Part shown: piece by piece, positions 26,638-34,879 of the stretch
Position numbering within the stretch: the first letter of the stretch is position 1
How the letters are laid out: every line of letters begins with the position of its first letter
Source: Fidelibacterota bacterium
GTDB lineage: Bacteria > Marinisomatota > Marinisomatia > Marinisomatales > UBA1611
Length of the DNA: 64,000 nt
Reading direction: 5' to 3'
Assembly: GCA_002722105.1 (NCBI GenBank)
Contig: PBKF01000043.1
Span: 16,589-80,588, forward strand
The notes under the pieces: model-generated
The model's database searches: none
The model's input: only the letters and a program-made list of their open reading frames with translations
What the model was told of the DNA's origin: nothing
Program-made: the position numbers and the translations under genes

Positions 26638-27845
26638 TAAAAGGTGCCATACCATCAAAAGAACCTATTGTGAAAATTGGGTTGGTTCTACCGGATGATC
26701 AGAAAAAATCAATTGAGGTGGTTGACTTGAATACAAATGATCAATATACAATAGATATCTCTTTTGATGGTAAACGATTATCTGATTCAGAGTACCAGCT
26801 TTCCTCAATACGTGCCGGACGCGGGTTTCACTGGGAGAAAGAAATTAGAATTACCATAGAAGGAGAATTGGATATCAAAGTCATTAATGGGTATTTATTT
26901 GTGACCAACTACATTCCGCTAGAAAAATATTTAGTCTGTGTAGCCACTTCAGAAATGAGTGGGGACTGCCCATCAGCACTTTTAAAAGCTCAAACTATCG
27001 CTGCCAGATCCTGGCTTTTGGCAGCTGCTGAACAAAAACATGCTAATATTGGCTTGGATGCTTGTAATGATGATTGTTGTCAGCGCTATCAAGGCAAAGA
27101 AAACATTACTGATGAAGCTTTAAGAGCAGCAAAGAATTCTCGAGGTAAAGTAGTATTATTTGATGATGAAATTTGTGATACACGTTATTCTAAATCCTGT
27201 GGAGGAATGTCCGAACATAATGAAAATGTATGGCAGGACAACCCGAAACCATATCTGCGTGGTGTTTTTGACAGCCCCGAATCATTGAATCCAGATCTTA
27301 GTTCCGAAATGGGATTGAGCAATTGGATTCATAAACCTTCAAGGTGCTTTTGCGACTCTTATTTTGTTCCCATTGATCAACTGAAAGGTTATCTAGGACA
27401 GGTAGATGAATTAAAAAATTACTTCCGATGGCATATTACTTATTCACAAAATGAACTCGCTCAACTTATTTCCAAAAAGACTGGACAGTCGTTTGATTCA
27501 ATCACAGCGCTTCAGCCAATTAATCGTGGTACTTCCGGACGAATTACAAACCTTAGAATTAAAGGAGAAAAAAAAGATAGCCCAGTGTCTATTCAATTAA
27601 ATAGTGAATATGAAATCCGCCGCGTTCTTCATCCAGAGTTTTTATACAGTTCCGCTTTCATCATAGAAATAAATTCCAACCTAAATACTCATCTAGCTCA
27701 ATTGACGTTGCACGGAGCTGGTTGGGGACACGGTGTTGGATTATGCCAAATCGGTGCATTGGGGATGTCTTTAAATGGAAAATCAACTCAAGAAATATTA
27801 TCACATTATTTTAAATCAACTGAATTAAGAAAAATTTATGACTGA
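26631..27845 (+). CDS. SpoIID/LytB-domain protein lacking a signal peptide
   Basis: SpoIID-family protein; SpoIID itself is a lytic transglycosylase acting on peptide-free glycan. Core motifs: LEKYLVCVATSEMSGDCPSALLKAQTIAARSW (in two parts, ~95-130; catalytic Glu in SEM), YSKSCGGMSEHNENVW, and the C-terminal LTLHGAGWGHGVGLCQIGALGMS (again in parts). Several Cys (ACNDDCC, KSCGG, RCFCDS) may bind metal, as reported for SpoIID. I start at ATG 26631, which overlaps the kinase stop; a TTG 12 bases upstream is possible. Neither start gives a signal peptide or TM helix, so the protein appears cytoplasmic. Between a cytoplasmic NagZ and a transporter, it may trim imported denuded glycan oligomers. 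It overlaps the next gene by 8 bases. Confidence 0.87.
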   Translation: MLVKGAIPSKEPIVKIGLVLPDDQKKSIEVVDLNTNDQYTIDISFDGKRLSDSEYQLSSIRAGRGFHWEKEIRITIEGELDIKVINGYLFVTNYIPLEKYLVCVATSEMSGDCPSALLKAQTIAARSWLLAAAEQKHANIGLDACNDDCCQRYQGKENITDEALRAAKNSRGKVVLFDDEICDTRYSKSCGGMSEHNENVWQDNPKPYLRGVFDSPESLNPDLSSEMGLSNWIHKPSRCFCDSYFVPIDQLKGYLGQVDELKNYFRWHITYSQNELAQLISKKTGQSFDSITALQPINRGTSGRITNLRIKGEKKDSPVSIQLNSEYEIRRVLHPEFLYSSAFIIEINSNLNTHLAQLTLHGAGWGHGVGLCQIGALGMSLNGKSTQEILSHYFKSTELRKIYD

Positions 27846-29670
27846 ATCAATTTCACTTCATTGGCTAGATTGGGTAATTATTTTACTCTATATTTTATTT
27901 TCACTGGGAGTAGGTATTTATTTTTCTAAGCGCGCAGCATCCAGTACTGAAGAATATTTTTTATCCGGAAGATCTCTTCCATGGTGGATTGTGGGTACAT
28001 CCATGGTAGCTACAACATTCGCAGCGGATACACCTTTGGCAATCACAGAGTTTGTTCGTGGACCAGGTATATGGCAAAACTGGTTTTGGTGGAATTTATT
28101 GATGGGATCCTTATTGGGTGTTTTCCTATTCTCAAGATTATGGCGTCGCGCAGAAGTCCTTACAGATAATGAACTTTTAGAAATTCGATATAGCGGAAAA
28201 CCGGCAGCTTTTTTAAGAGCATTTAAAGCAGGATACTTTGCTATTTTATATAATTTTATTGTTATGGGTTGGGTTATTAACGCCATGGCATCAGTGGTGG
28301 CAATTATGCTGAATATTGATAAATGGACAGCCGTTTGGCTTTGTGTTTTTATTTCCTTGATTTATGCCATCCTATCAGGGTTCTGGGGCGTAGTAGTTAC
28401 AGATTTAGTCCAATTCTGTATTGCCATGTTTGGTTCAATTACACTGGCTGTTATTGCATTAAGTCATGTTGGCGGGATGGAAAATTTATTATTGAAACTT
28501 TCAGCATTACTTGGTTCAGATACAGTTCATGAGAACACATTGAAGTTTATTCCACCTGTTCCGAAAGCAGCATTATCATCATCTGCATTTTGGGAATCTC
28601 CTTTTTCCAAATTTTTAATTTTTATTAGTGTAATGTGGTGGAGCCATCATGGTACAGACGGTGGTGGTTATATTATACAAAGGATGTCATCTGCAAAAAA
28701 TGAACGTCATGCATTACTTGCTACACTTTGGTACAATTTAGCCCATTATTCCCTGCGGGTTTGGCCATGGATCATTGTTGCGGTGGTTTCCATTGTCATG
28801 TTTCCGATAATACCTGAATCTTATTCAGACTTAGGTGTAAAAGCCGGTTATCCTTTGGTGATGAATACCTTGTTGGGACCTGGCCTAAAAGGGATTTTAA
28901 TTGTATCATTTTTAGCAGCATTTATGTCTACTATCGATACACACTTAAATTGGGGCGCTTCCTATTTGATCAATGATATATATAAAAGATTTTTTCAACC
29001 AAATAGATCAGAACAGCACTACGTAGTTATAGGAAAAATTTTCACAGTCATTCTGATGATATTGGCAGCTTTTACTGCATTGAAAATGCAAAGTATTTCA
29101 AAAGCATGGGAATTCATTTTTTCTATGGGAGCAGGTATAGGATTGGTCCTTATATTAAGATGGTTTTGGTGGCGAGTGAATGCCTGGAGTGAAATAACTG
29201 CCTTGGCCACATCAATCACCATAACAATTATTTTAGAACTGATTGCATGGAATCAGACAGTTGCTACCGGGAATTCTTATTCTTTATTTAGTACGTCTCC
29301 TGTTTTATTTGGGATTTCTCTGCAGGTCCATCATAAACTAATGATAATTGTTCCCTTCGCAATCATATCATGGATAACTGCTACATTTGCAACAAAACCA
29401 GAGCCCATGGATAGATTAAAATTATTCTATGAGCGAGTTCAACCAGGTGGTTGGTGGGATCCAGTTGCATCTGGATTTAACCACACACTTCAGCCCGTAA
29501 GTCATGGTTTTTTCATACAATGGATTGCAGGGATATTTATGATATATGGTTTTACATTTGGAATAGGTAATTTTATCTTTCATCAGTGGAGCTATTCAGT
29601 TTTATGCTTTGGTTCTGCCTTTATTGGATCCTATTTAGTCTGGAATCGATCACTTTCAAATTTGAATTGA
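27838..29670 (+). CDS. Sodium:solute symporter (SSS family), long form
   Basis: A 610-residue member of the SLC5/SSS family with ~14 hydrophobic helices. It opens with WLDWVIILLYILFSLGVGIYF followed by the typical SSTEEYFLSGRSLPWW (~35-50). The core contains TTFAADTPLAITEFVRG, HHGTDGGGYIIQRMSSAKNERHA (in two parts, ~262-285) and SFLAAFMSTIDTHLNWGASYLINDIY (in parts, ~365-390), matching the SSS signature. The C-terminal extension makes it ~100 residues longer than the symporter at 20161. It is translationally coupled to the SpoIID gene by an 8-base overlap. Likely importer of a wall-derived sugar or oligosaccharide for the coupled enzymes; the substrate is not determinable here. Confidence 0.9.
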   Translation: MTESISLHWLDWVIILLYILFSLGVGIYFSKRAASSTEEYFLSGRSLPWWIVGTSMVATTFAADTPLAITEFVRGPGIWQNWFWWNLLMGSLLGVFLFSRLWRRAEVLTDNELLEIRYSGKPAAFLRAFKAGYFAILYNFIVMGWVINAMASVVAIMLNIDKWTAVWLCVFISLIYAILSGFWGVVVTDLVQFCIAMFGSITLAVIALSHVGGMENLLLKLSALLGSDTVHENTLKFIPPVPKAALSSSAFWESPFSKFLIFISVMWWSHHGTDGGGYIIQRMSSAKNERHALLATLWYNLAHYSLRVWPWIIVAVVSIVMFPIIPESYSDLGVKAGYPLVMNTLLGPGLKGILIVSFLAAFMSTIDTHLNWGASYLINDIYKRFFQPNRSEQHYVVIGKIFTVILMILAAFTALKMQSISKAWEFIFSMGAGIGLVLILRWFWWRVNAWSEITALATSITITIILELIAWNQTVATGNSYSLFSTSPVLFGISLQVHHKLMIIVPFAIISWITATFATKPEPMDRLKLFYERVQPGGWWDPVASGFNHTLQPVSHGFFIQWIAGIFMIYGFTFGIGNFIFHQWSYSVLCFGSAFIGSYLVWNRSLSNLN

Positions 29671-29704
29671 TATTCTTATCTAAACTCTTTATATAAAAAT
29701 TATT

Positions 29705-30817
29705 ATGTCAGAACCTAGAAGGATATATTCCATTGATATATTTCGTGGCATTACCATTTCCCTAATGATTCTCGTGAATAACCCCGGAAGTTGGGGGCAC
29801 GTCTATTCTCCCTTACTTCATGCCAAATGGCATGGATGTACTTTGACAGATCTCGTATTTCCATTTTTTTTATTTATTGTTGGTGCTTCTATGCGGTTTG
29901 CATTTATTCGCTGGCACTATTACCCATCAAAAGAATTTCACAAACATCTATTTTGGCGGGCATTCTCTATTTTTATGGTTGGATGGTTTATCCATGCTTT
30001 TCCTTTTATACGACAAGATTGGGATTGGACCAACTTTAGATATATGGGTGTTCTTCAACGTATCGGCATTGCTTATTTTATTTCAGGGATTCTTATAATC
30101 CGATATAATTTCAAAAAACTACTGCCGATTTTAATTGGTATTTTATTTTTTTATTGGGGCATCCTTTGGCTTGGAGGGTCTAATGACCCCTATAGCTTAG
30201 AAAATAATTTTGTTCGTAAGGTAGATATCTGGTTTATGGGCGAAAATCATCTTTATAAAGGTTTTGGAATACCTTTTGATCCGGAGGGTATAATCAGTAC
30301 GATCCCTAGTATCGGTACAGTGTTAATCGGGTATTTGATGGGTGGAATGTTGCACACTACTAAAAATTACACGGATTGTACTAAACGAATGTCAATATTT
30401 GGAATAAGTATTATACTTATTGGATGGCTTTGGGGATTTATTTTTCCTATCAACAAAGCCCTTTGGACCAGCTCTTATGTTTTATTTACTGCCGGTATTG
30501 CTGCTTTGGTTTTGTCAGTGCTCACTTGGCTTATAGATATTAAAAATTGGAAAAAACCATTCTGGGTTTTTGAAGTTTTTGGTACCAATTCCATATTTGT
30601 TTTCGTTGTTTCTGGTCTTTGGGTAAAAACTATTTTAGCAAAGAAAATGGAATTAAATGGTGAAACTGTTAATGCATATAATTACTTGTACAAAACCGTA
30701 TTTGTTCCTATGGCTGGCGATTTAAATGGATCTCTTCTGTTTGCCATTTCTCATGTTATAGGATTTTGGCTGGTACTATATTGGATGTATCGTAAAAACA
30801 TAAAGATTAAGCTATAA
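29705..30817 (+). CDS. DUF5009/COG4299 multi-pass membrane protein (HGSNAT-like; possible MurNAc transporter)
   Basis: A 370-residue protein with ~10 TM helices and the hallmark start SIDIFRGITISLMILVNNPG followed by HAKWHGCTLTDLVFPFFLFIVGASM (in two parts, residues ~40-64), which define the heparan-glucosaminide acetyltransferase-like / DUF5009 family. Later motifs: YMGVLQRIGIAYF and FDPEGIISTIPSIGTVLIGYLMG (~200-220). Automatic annotation often says acyltransferase. From memory, the MurNAc importer MurT of Tannerella forsythia belongs to this family, so a transporter of MurNAc is at least as likely in this setting. It follows the symporter by 34 bases and precedes the MBL gene by 1 base, all in the nagZ-kinase operon. 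Confidence 0.85.
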   Translation: MSEPRRIYSIDIFRGITISLMILVNNPGSWGHVYSPLLHAKWHGCTLTDLVFPFFLFIVGASMRFAFIRWHYYPSKEFHKHLFWRAFSIFMVGWFIHAFPFIRQDWDWTNFRYMGVLQRIGIAYFISGILIIRYNFKKLLPILIGILFFYWGILWLGGSNDPYSLENNFVRKVDIWFMGENHLYKGFGIPFDPEGIISTIPSIGTVLIGYLMGGMLHTTKNYTDCTKRMSIFGISIILIGWLWGFIFPINKALWTSSYVLFTAGIAALVLSVLTWLIDIKNWKKPFWVFEVFGTNSIFVFVVSGLWVKTILAKKMELNGETVNAYNYLYKTVFVPMAGDLNGSLLFAISHVIGFWLVLYWMYRKNIKIKL

Positions 30818-30818
30818 A

Positions 30819-31718
30819 ATGAAATTTATTTTAAGCATTTTGTTAATTACATCAATTTCTATTTCAAATAACGGACCATTTGTCGTTGTCTTGGGCATTG
30901 CTCAAGATGGTGGTGCACCCCACGCAAATTGCCAAAAATTCTGTTGTAAAAATCTATGGGATGGAATTAATTCTGAAAAAGTTTCTTCTATTGGGGTCAT
31001 TAACCCTAAAACTGGAGAATCTTGGATCATAGATGCTACACCGGATTTTCCGGCACAACATAAAATTATTACCCATAACTATCAAACTCAATTGGCAGGC
31101 ATTTTTCTTACCCATGCTCACATCGGTCACTATACAGGTTTAATTTATTTAGGCAGGGAAGTCATGGGTGCTAAAATGATACCTGTATTCATTATGCCAA
31201 AGATGAAATCATTTTTAGAATCCAATGGACCTTGGAATCAACTAGTATCCCTGGAAAATATCGAATTAATTACATTAAGAAATAATAGGTTTAGGAAATT
31301 GGCAGATGATTTATTTATAGAACCATTTTTAGTGCCGCACAGAGATGAATATTCTGAGACGGTTGGATACAAAATTATGGGACCAAATGCTTCGCTATTA
31401 TACATCCCTGATATTGATAAATGGGAGAAATGGGATCAAGAAATTTTTGAAGTGATTCAACATGTAGATGTCGCTTTAATTGATGGTACCTTTTTTTCAC
31501 AGGATGAAATTCCCCATCGTGATATGAATGAAATTCCTCATCCTTTTATTACTGAAACGATGAAACATCTTTTCAACTTAAATACCTCGAATCGCAATAA
31601 AATTTATTTTACACATTTTAATCATTCTAATCCTGCAATCCGGGATGGTGCTGCCGTAAATCAAATTAGATCAAATCGGTTTAATGTAGCGCGGGAAGGA
31701 ATTATTTTCGATTTATAG
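30819..31718 (+). CDS. PqqB-like metallo-beta-lactamase-fold hydrolase, exported
   Basis: A 299-residue MBL-fold protein with a short signal peptide (~1-17). The first metal motif reads THAHIGHYTGL (~93-103), with Ile-Gly where ordinary MBL enzymes have an Asp (HxHxDH). That variant, the AQDGGAPHANCQKFCC N-terminus (~29-44) and THFNHSNP at the C-terminus resemble PqqB and its relatives. No other PQQ genes are present, so a role in PQQ synthesis is unlikely; such stand-alone PqqB-like proteins are common and uncharacterised. Cys residues near the N-terminus (NCQKFCCKN) could bind a metal. It is the last gene of the nagZ operon by spacing (1 base after the DUF5009 gene). Confidence 0.82.
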   Translation: MKFILSILLITSISISNNGPFVVVLGIAQDGGAPHANCQKFCCKNLWDGINSEKVSSIGVINPKTGESWIIDATPDFPAQHKIITHNYQTQLAGIFLTHAHIGHYTGLIYLGREVMGAKMIPVFIMPKMKSFLESNGPWNQLVSLENIELITLRNNRFRKLADDLFIEPFLVPHRDEYSETVGYKIMGPNASLLYIPDIDKWEKWDQEIFEVIQHVDVALIDGTFFSQDEIPHRDMNEIPHPFITETMKHLFNLNTSNRNKIYFTHFNHSNPAIRDGAAVNQIRSNRFNVAREGIIFDL

Positions 31719-31800
31719 ATGATCAATGTATAAAGGATACTAATCTAATTATTAATTTATTTTGGGTCTTTTGTATATATTATAGCGATTTAATAAAAAA

Positions 31801-32559
31801 ATGAAAAGAGTATTTATTACAGGTGCATCTTCAGGAATAGGAAGAGCACTGGCTTTAGCTTACGCGAAAAAAGGAGGAACCCTTGGCCTAGCAGCCAGAA
31901 GATTAGATATACTCCGCGAAATAGCTGAAGAATGTTCTTCAATAGGTGGAACACCATTTATTTATCAATTAGATGTTCAGGATGCTGAAAAATGTAAGTC
32001 TGTTGCAGAACAGTACATGATAGATGCAGGTGGAATTGATATTGCTATAGCCAACGCAGGTATTGGCGGAGATGATGACCTATTTTCTGGAAATAGTAAG
32101 AAAATAAACACAATACTAAACACTAATCTTTTAGGAGTCACCAATATACTTTTTCCTTTTCTACCTACCATGAAAAACCAAAAATCAGGTGTCATCGTGT
32201 GTATAAGCTCTGTTGCAAGTTTTACTCCTTTGCCTTACCATGGCGGCTATACCGGATCAAAAATCGCTATCCGTATGCTTTTTGATTCTTGGCGTCCTAG
32301 GCTGGACAAATACAACATAAAATCTGTCTCTATCTGCCCTGGGTTTATTGACACTCCAATAGTAAAAGGCCCTGCAAGACGATTTCCAATGAAATCAGCA
32401 TATGAAGCTGCAGTTCAATTTGTGGATGTGATTGATCGTAGACATTCCACCTACGTGTATCCCTGGCCATATAAAATACTCATTTTGATTATAAGATTAA
32501 CCCCGGAACGATTTTATAATTGGCTCATAAAAAAAATCTTCTCTAAGCCTATAAACTAA
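31801..32559 (+). CDS. Short-chain dehydrogenase/reductase (SDR family)
   Basis: Classical SDR of 252 residues. Rossmann cofactor motif TGASSGIG at residues 6-13, NAG in IAIANAGIGG (~80-89), catalytic Ser in ISSVAS (~137-142) and the YxxxK pair in GGYTGSKIAI (~150-159). The C-terminal ~40 residues (KILILIIRLTPERFYNWLIKKIF) are hydrophobic and amphipathic, as in lipid-associated SDRs such as DltE/YqjQ-type proteins, so a membrane lipid or ketoacyl substrate is possible. Arg in AARR after strand 2 suggests NADP preference. It starts 82 bases after the MBL gene and is followed 20 bases later by bioY. Confidence 0.9.
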   Translation: MKRVFITGASSGIGRALALAYAKKGGTLGLAARRLDILREIAEECSSIGGTPFIYQLDVQDAEKCKSVAEQYMIDAGGIDIAIANAGIGGDDDLFSGNSKKINTILNTNLLGVTNILFPFLPTMKNQKSGVIVCISSVASFTPLPYHGGYTGSKIAIRMLFDSWRPRLDKYNIKSVSICPGFIDTPIVKGPARRFPMKSAYEAAVQFVDVIDRRHSTYVYPWPYKILILIIRLTPERFYNWLIKKIFSKPIN

Positions 32560-32579
32560 AAATTGAATAAATTAGTTAT

Positions 32580-33146
32580 ATGAAAACAAAAATAATTTCC
32601 TTCGATCAAACAGGTATTCTATCTATTGATGACAAAAGCTTGAATATTTTTGCAATTATACTAGGCTCCTTATTGATTGCTGTTTTGGCCCAAATCTCGA
32701 TTCCTATACCATTCAGTCCAATTCCTATTACAGGGCAAACAATTGGCGTTATACTTGTAGGTGGAATTTTAGGCTCAAAACGAGGTACATTAGCTGTTTT
32801 GGCTTATTTGATGGAAGGCGCACTTGGGTTTCCTGTATTCGCCCAAATGAAAGCAGGCGTTCATGTGTTGGTTGGTCCGACAGCTGGCTATCTTTGGGGA
32901 TTTGTTTTTGCTGCTTTCTTGATTGGCTATCTTACTGAAAAAGGATGGACAATGAAACCAATCACAAGTTTTTTATCTTGTTTTGCCGCTACAACATTGA
33001 TCTTAATTGCCGGAACACTATATCTGGCAGCATTTAAACTTGAATTTAGTAAAGCCTTGGTTATGGGATTTTATCCATTTCTTGTTGGTGATGTTGTGAA
33101 ATCTACTATTTGTGCCATTCTGATTTCAGGCCTGAGAAGAATTTAA
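32580..33146 (+). CDS. bioY: Biotin transporter BioY
   Basis: S-component-type membrane protein for biotin uptake, 188 residues, 5-6 TM helices. Family motifs: AQISIPIPFSPIPITGQTIGVILVGGILG (in parts, ~37-66), LGSKRGTLAVLAYLMEGALGFPVF and GPTAGYLWGFVFAAFLIGYL (~98-117). The N-terminal ~22 residues are an unusual hydrophilic extension. No ECF ATPase or T-component genes are near, so it would rely on shared ECF modules or act alone. I see no BirA operator palindrome or riboswitch just upstream. It converges on the pterin dehydratase with 4 bases between stops. Confidence 0.93.
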   Translation: MKTKIISFDQTGILSIDDKSLNIFAIILGSLLIAVLAQISIPIPFSPIPITGQTIGVILVGGILGSKRGTLAVLAYLMEGALGFPVFAQMKAGVHVLVGPTAGYLWGFVFAAFLIGYLTEKGWTMKPITSFLSCFAATTLILIAGTLYLAAFKLEFSKALVMGFYPFLVGDVVKSTICAILISGLRRI

Positions 33147-33150
33147 CTCA

Positions 33151-33429
33151 TTATATGACTGCATCAGCCTGTTTTGCCATTTCAACACAGGTTTTCGTTA
33201 CACCACCTTTATCATGGGATGTAAACCCTAAATCTATCTTACACCAACCCACAACCATGTCTGGATGATGGTTCGCTTCCTCTGCCTTTTTAGCCAATCT
33301 ATAAATGAATTCAATACTTTCCATATAAGAATTGAAAATATAAGTTTTTCGAAAAGCATTATCCTTGAATTCCCAACTATTCAGTACTTTTAATGCATCA
33401 GAAATTTCTTTCGTAGATAATGTGCTTAT
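33151..33429 (-). CDS. Pterin-4a-carbinolamine dehydratase (PhhB/DCoH family), probable AUA start
   Basis: A 92-residue frame with the family core: AEEANHHPDM (active-site His-His-Pro), then TSHDKGGVT and a C-terminal Ala-rich helix. It regenerates dihydropterin from 4a-hydroxytetrahydrobiopterin or has a related role. It has no ATG, GTG or TTG before residue 36. The next in-frame stop lies 10 codons upstream of the proposed start, and only AUA (33429) or an AUU six codons earlier can serve. AUA sits 7 bases after a perfect aaggaggt that lies inside the end of the MATE gene; the two reading frames overlap by 4 bases. Starting at residue 36 would delete the conserved N-terminal helix. It is easily missed by gene callers for this reason. 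No phenylalanine hydroxylase is nearby. Confidence 0.82.
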   Translation of the reverse strand: MSTLSTKEISDALKVLNSWEFKDNAFRKTYIFNSYMESIEFIYRLAKKAEEANHHPDMVVGWCKIDLGFTSHDKGGVTKTCVEMAKQADAVI

Positions 33430-34823
33430 GGTGTTACCTCCTTCAATTGATTTACTTTATTTAATTCAAAACGAACCCAGTTAATTGCAATGACAAATGC
33501 GAATGTAGCTGAAATCATGATGGCATACCAATTCCACTCAACCGGTTTATTAAGTATAAAACTAAAATAAAGTGCTAGGGGTGCACTAATACCAATAACA
33601 CGAATGGTTGTAATTACCAATACAGGAATCCCTTTACCCAATCCCTGCATGACTCTTCCTGAAGTAATTGCAATAGCAACCAGTGGATAAATCAGGCAAA
33701 CCAAACGCAAAAACCCAACAGATACATCGATTATTTCTCTATCATCAGTGAACCACGATGAAAATAATTCGGCAAAATAATATACCAATGCTGATGAAAT
33801 AAGTGTTATGAAAAAGGCTCGTGAAATACCGTACTTTATAATAAAATTTAATTCTTTCAATTTTTTGGCTCCATAAAACATACCAACCAGGGTTGTTAAA
33901 CCACCGGCGATGGAAAAAATAGGTAGAAAAATGAGCATATCTAAACGTCCGGCTACTTGGTAAGCCGCCACAGTTTGAGATGAATAATGTATAAGGATTT
34001 TATTAAAAACTCCCTGCCCGACTGCCATGATAATCATAGACATTGAAGCAGGTAGTCCTACTTTTATAATATCCCATAAGATTGTTTTGGAAGGTTCAAA
34101 ATCTTTTAATCGAAATGTGATATAAGCATGCTTTTTAACAAATAACATGTATATAAAAATGAAAAACACGATTAATTGACATACCACTGTTGCAATGGCT
34201 GCACCTTCCACACCCATACCAAGACCAAACCCTCCAAATTTTTCTAGTTTAAAAATAAAGATAGGGTCTAAAATAATATTCAGTATTGTTCCAAAACCCG
34301 CTACCATCATTGGGAGTTTCATATCGCCTTCACCAGCTAAAATTGAACGAAAAAAACCAGAGAACACCATGAAGGGTAATCCAGTAATTATAATATATAA
34401 GTAGTCCCATGCCAGAATAAGGATATCCCCCTCTGCACCGAATCCAATTAAAATTTGTTTACCGAATAAGAAACCCAAAGAAGTAAATATGATAGCAATT
34501 GTTGCTGCCATGGCTAATGCATGTTCTGCAGCATTATCAGCATTCTGTTTATTATTCTCACCTATAAATCTTGCGATTGATGCGGTTACGCCAGAGCCCA
34601 GTCCCATAGTTAGTCCAAGCATTAAAAAGAAAATGGGCATATTAAATGCCACACCGGCAATGGCATTCCCACCTAATCGACCAATAAACATCATATCTAC
34701 TAAATTGTAGAACGTTTGGATTCCCATACCAAACATGATTGGAATCGCTAAAGACCAAAGAGCTTTGGATGGATTATCTATGAAAGTTTGGAGGCGTGAT
34801 TCAGACCTAGAATTATTTTCCAT
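33426..34823 (-). CDS. MATE family efflux transporter
   Basis: Cation-coupled multidrug/toxin exporter of 465 residues with 12 hydrophobic helices in two six-helix bundles. MATE signatures: IPIMFGMGIQTFYNLVDMMFIGRLGG (in parts, ~28-54), MGLGSGVTASIARFIGE (~74-90), LAGEGDMKLPMMV and the second-half equivalent VGLPASMSMIIMAVGQGVFN. It resembles the DinF/NorM-type group with VDMMFIG rather than a eukaryote-type protein. It overlaps the start of the pterin dehydratase by 4 bases, so the two are coupled. The substrate is unknown. Its own start has a plausible upstream purine-rich stretch and lies 56 bases from the SLC13 gene stop. Confidence 0.93.
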   Translation of the reverse strand: MENNSRSESRLQTFIDNPSKALWSLAIPIMFGMGIQTFYNLVDMMFIGRLGGNAIAGVAFNMPIFFLMLGLTMGLGSGVTASIARFIGENNKQNADNAAEHALAMAATIAIIFTSLGFLFGKQILIGFGAEGDILILAWDYLYIIITGLPFMVFSGFFRSILAGEGDMKLPMMVAGFGTILNIILDPIFIFKLEKFGGFGLGMGVEGAAIATVVCQLIVFFIFIYMLFVKKHAYITFRLKDFEPSKTILWDIIKVGLPASMSMIIMAVGQGVFNKILIHYSSQTVAAYQVAGRLDMLIFLPIFSIAGGLTTLVGMFYGAKKLKELNFIIKYGISRAFFITLISSALVYYFAELFSSWFTDDREIIDVSVGFLRLVCLIYPLVAIAITSGRVMQGLGKGIPVLVITTIRVIGISAPLALYFSFILNKPVEWNWYAIMISATFAFVIAINWVRFELNKVNQLKEVTP

Positions 34824-34879
34824 ACGCTCTTAATTTACCGAGATAAGTTAATCAATCTATAATGTGTATTTTACTATTT

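Noticed and set aside
27918..28286. 122-codon minus-strand frame inside the long symporter
   Set aside because: A frame shadow of a membrane protein gene; composition is biased and no motif is present.
30819..31718. Annotation as PQQ biosynthesis protein B
   Set aside because: No other PQQ genes in the window and the context is wall salvage; only family resemblance supports it.
32560..32580. Biotin-responsive element ahead of bioY
   Set aside because: The 20-base gap has no BirA-type palindrome or riboswitch-like fold.
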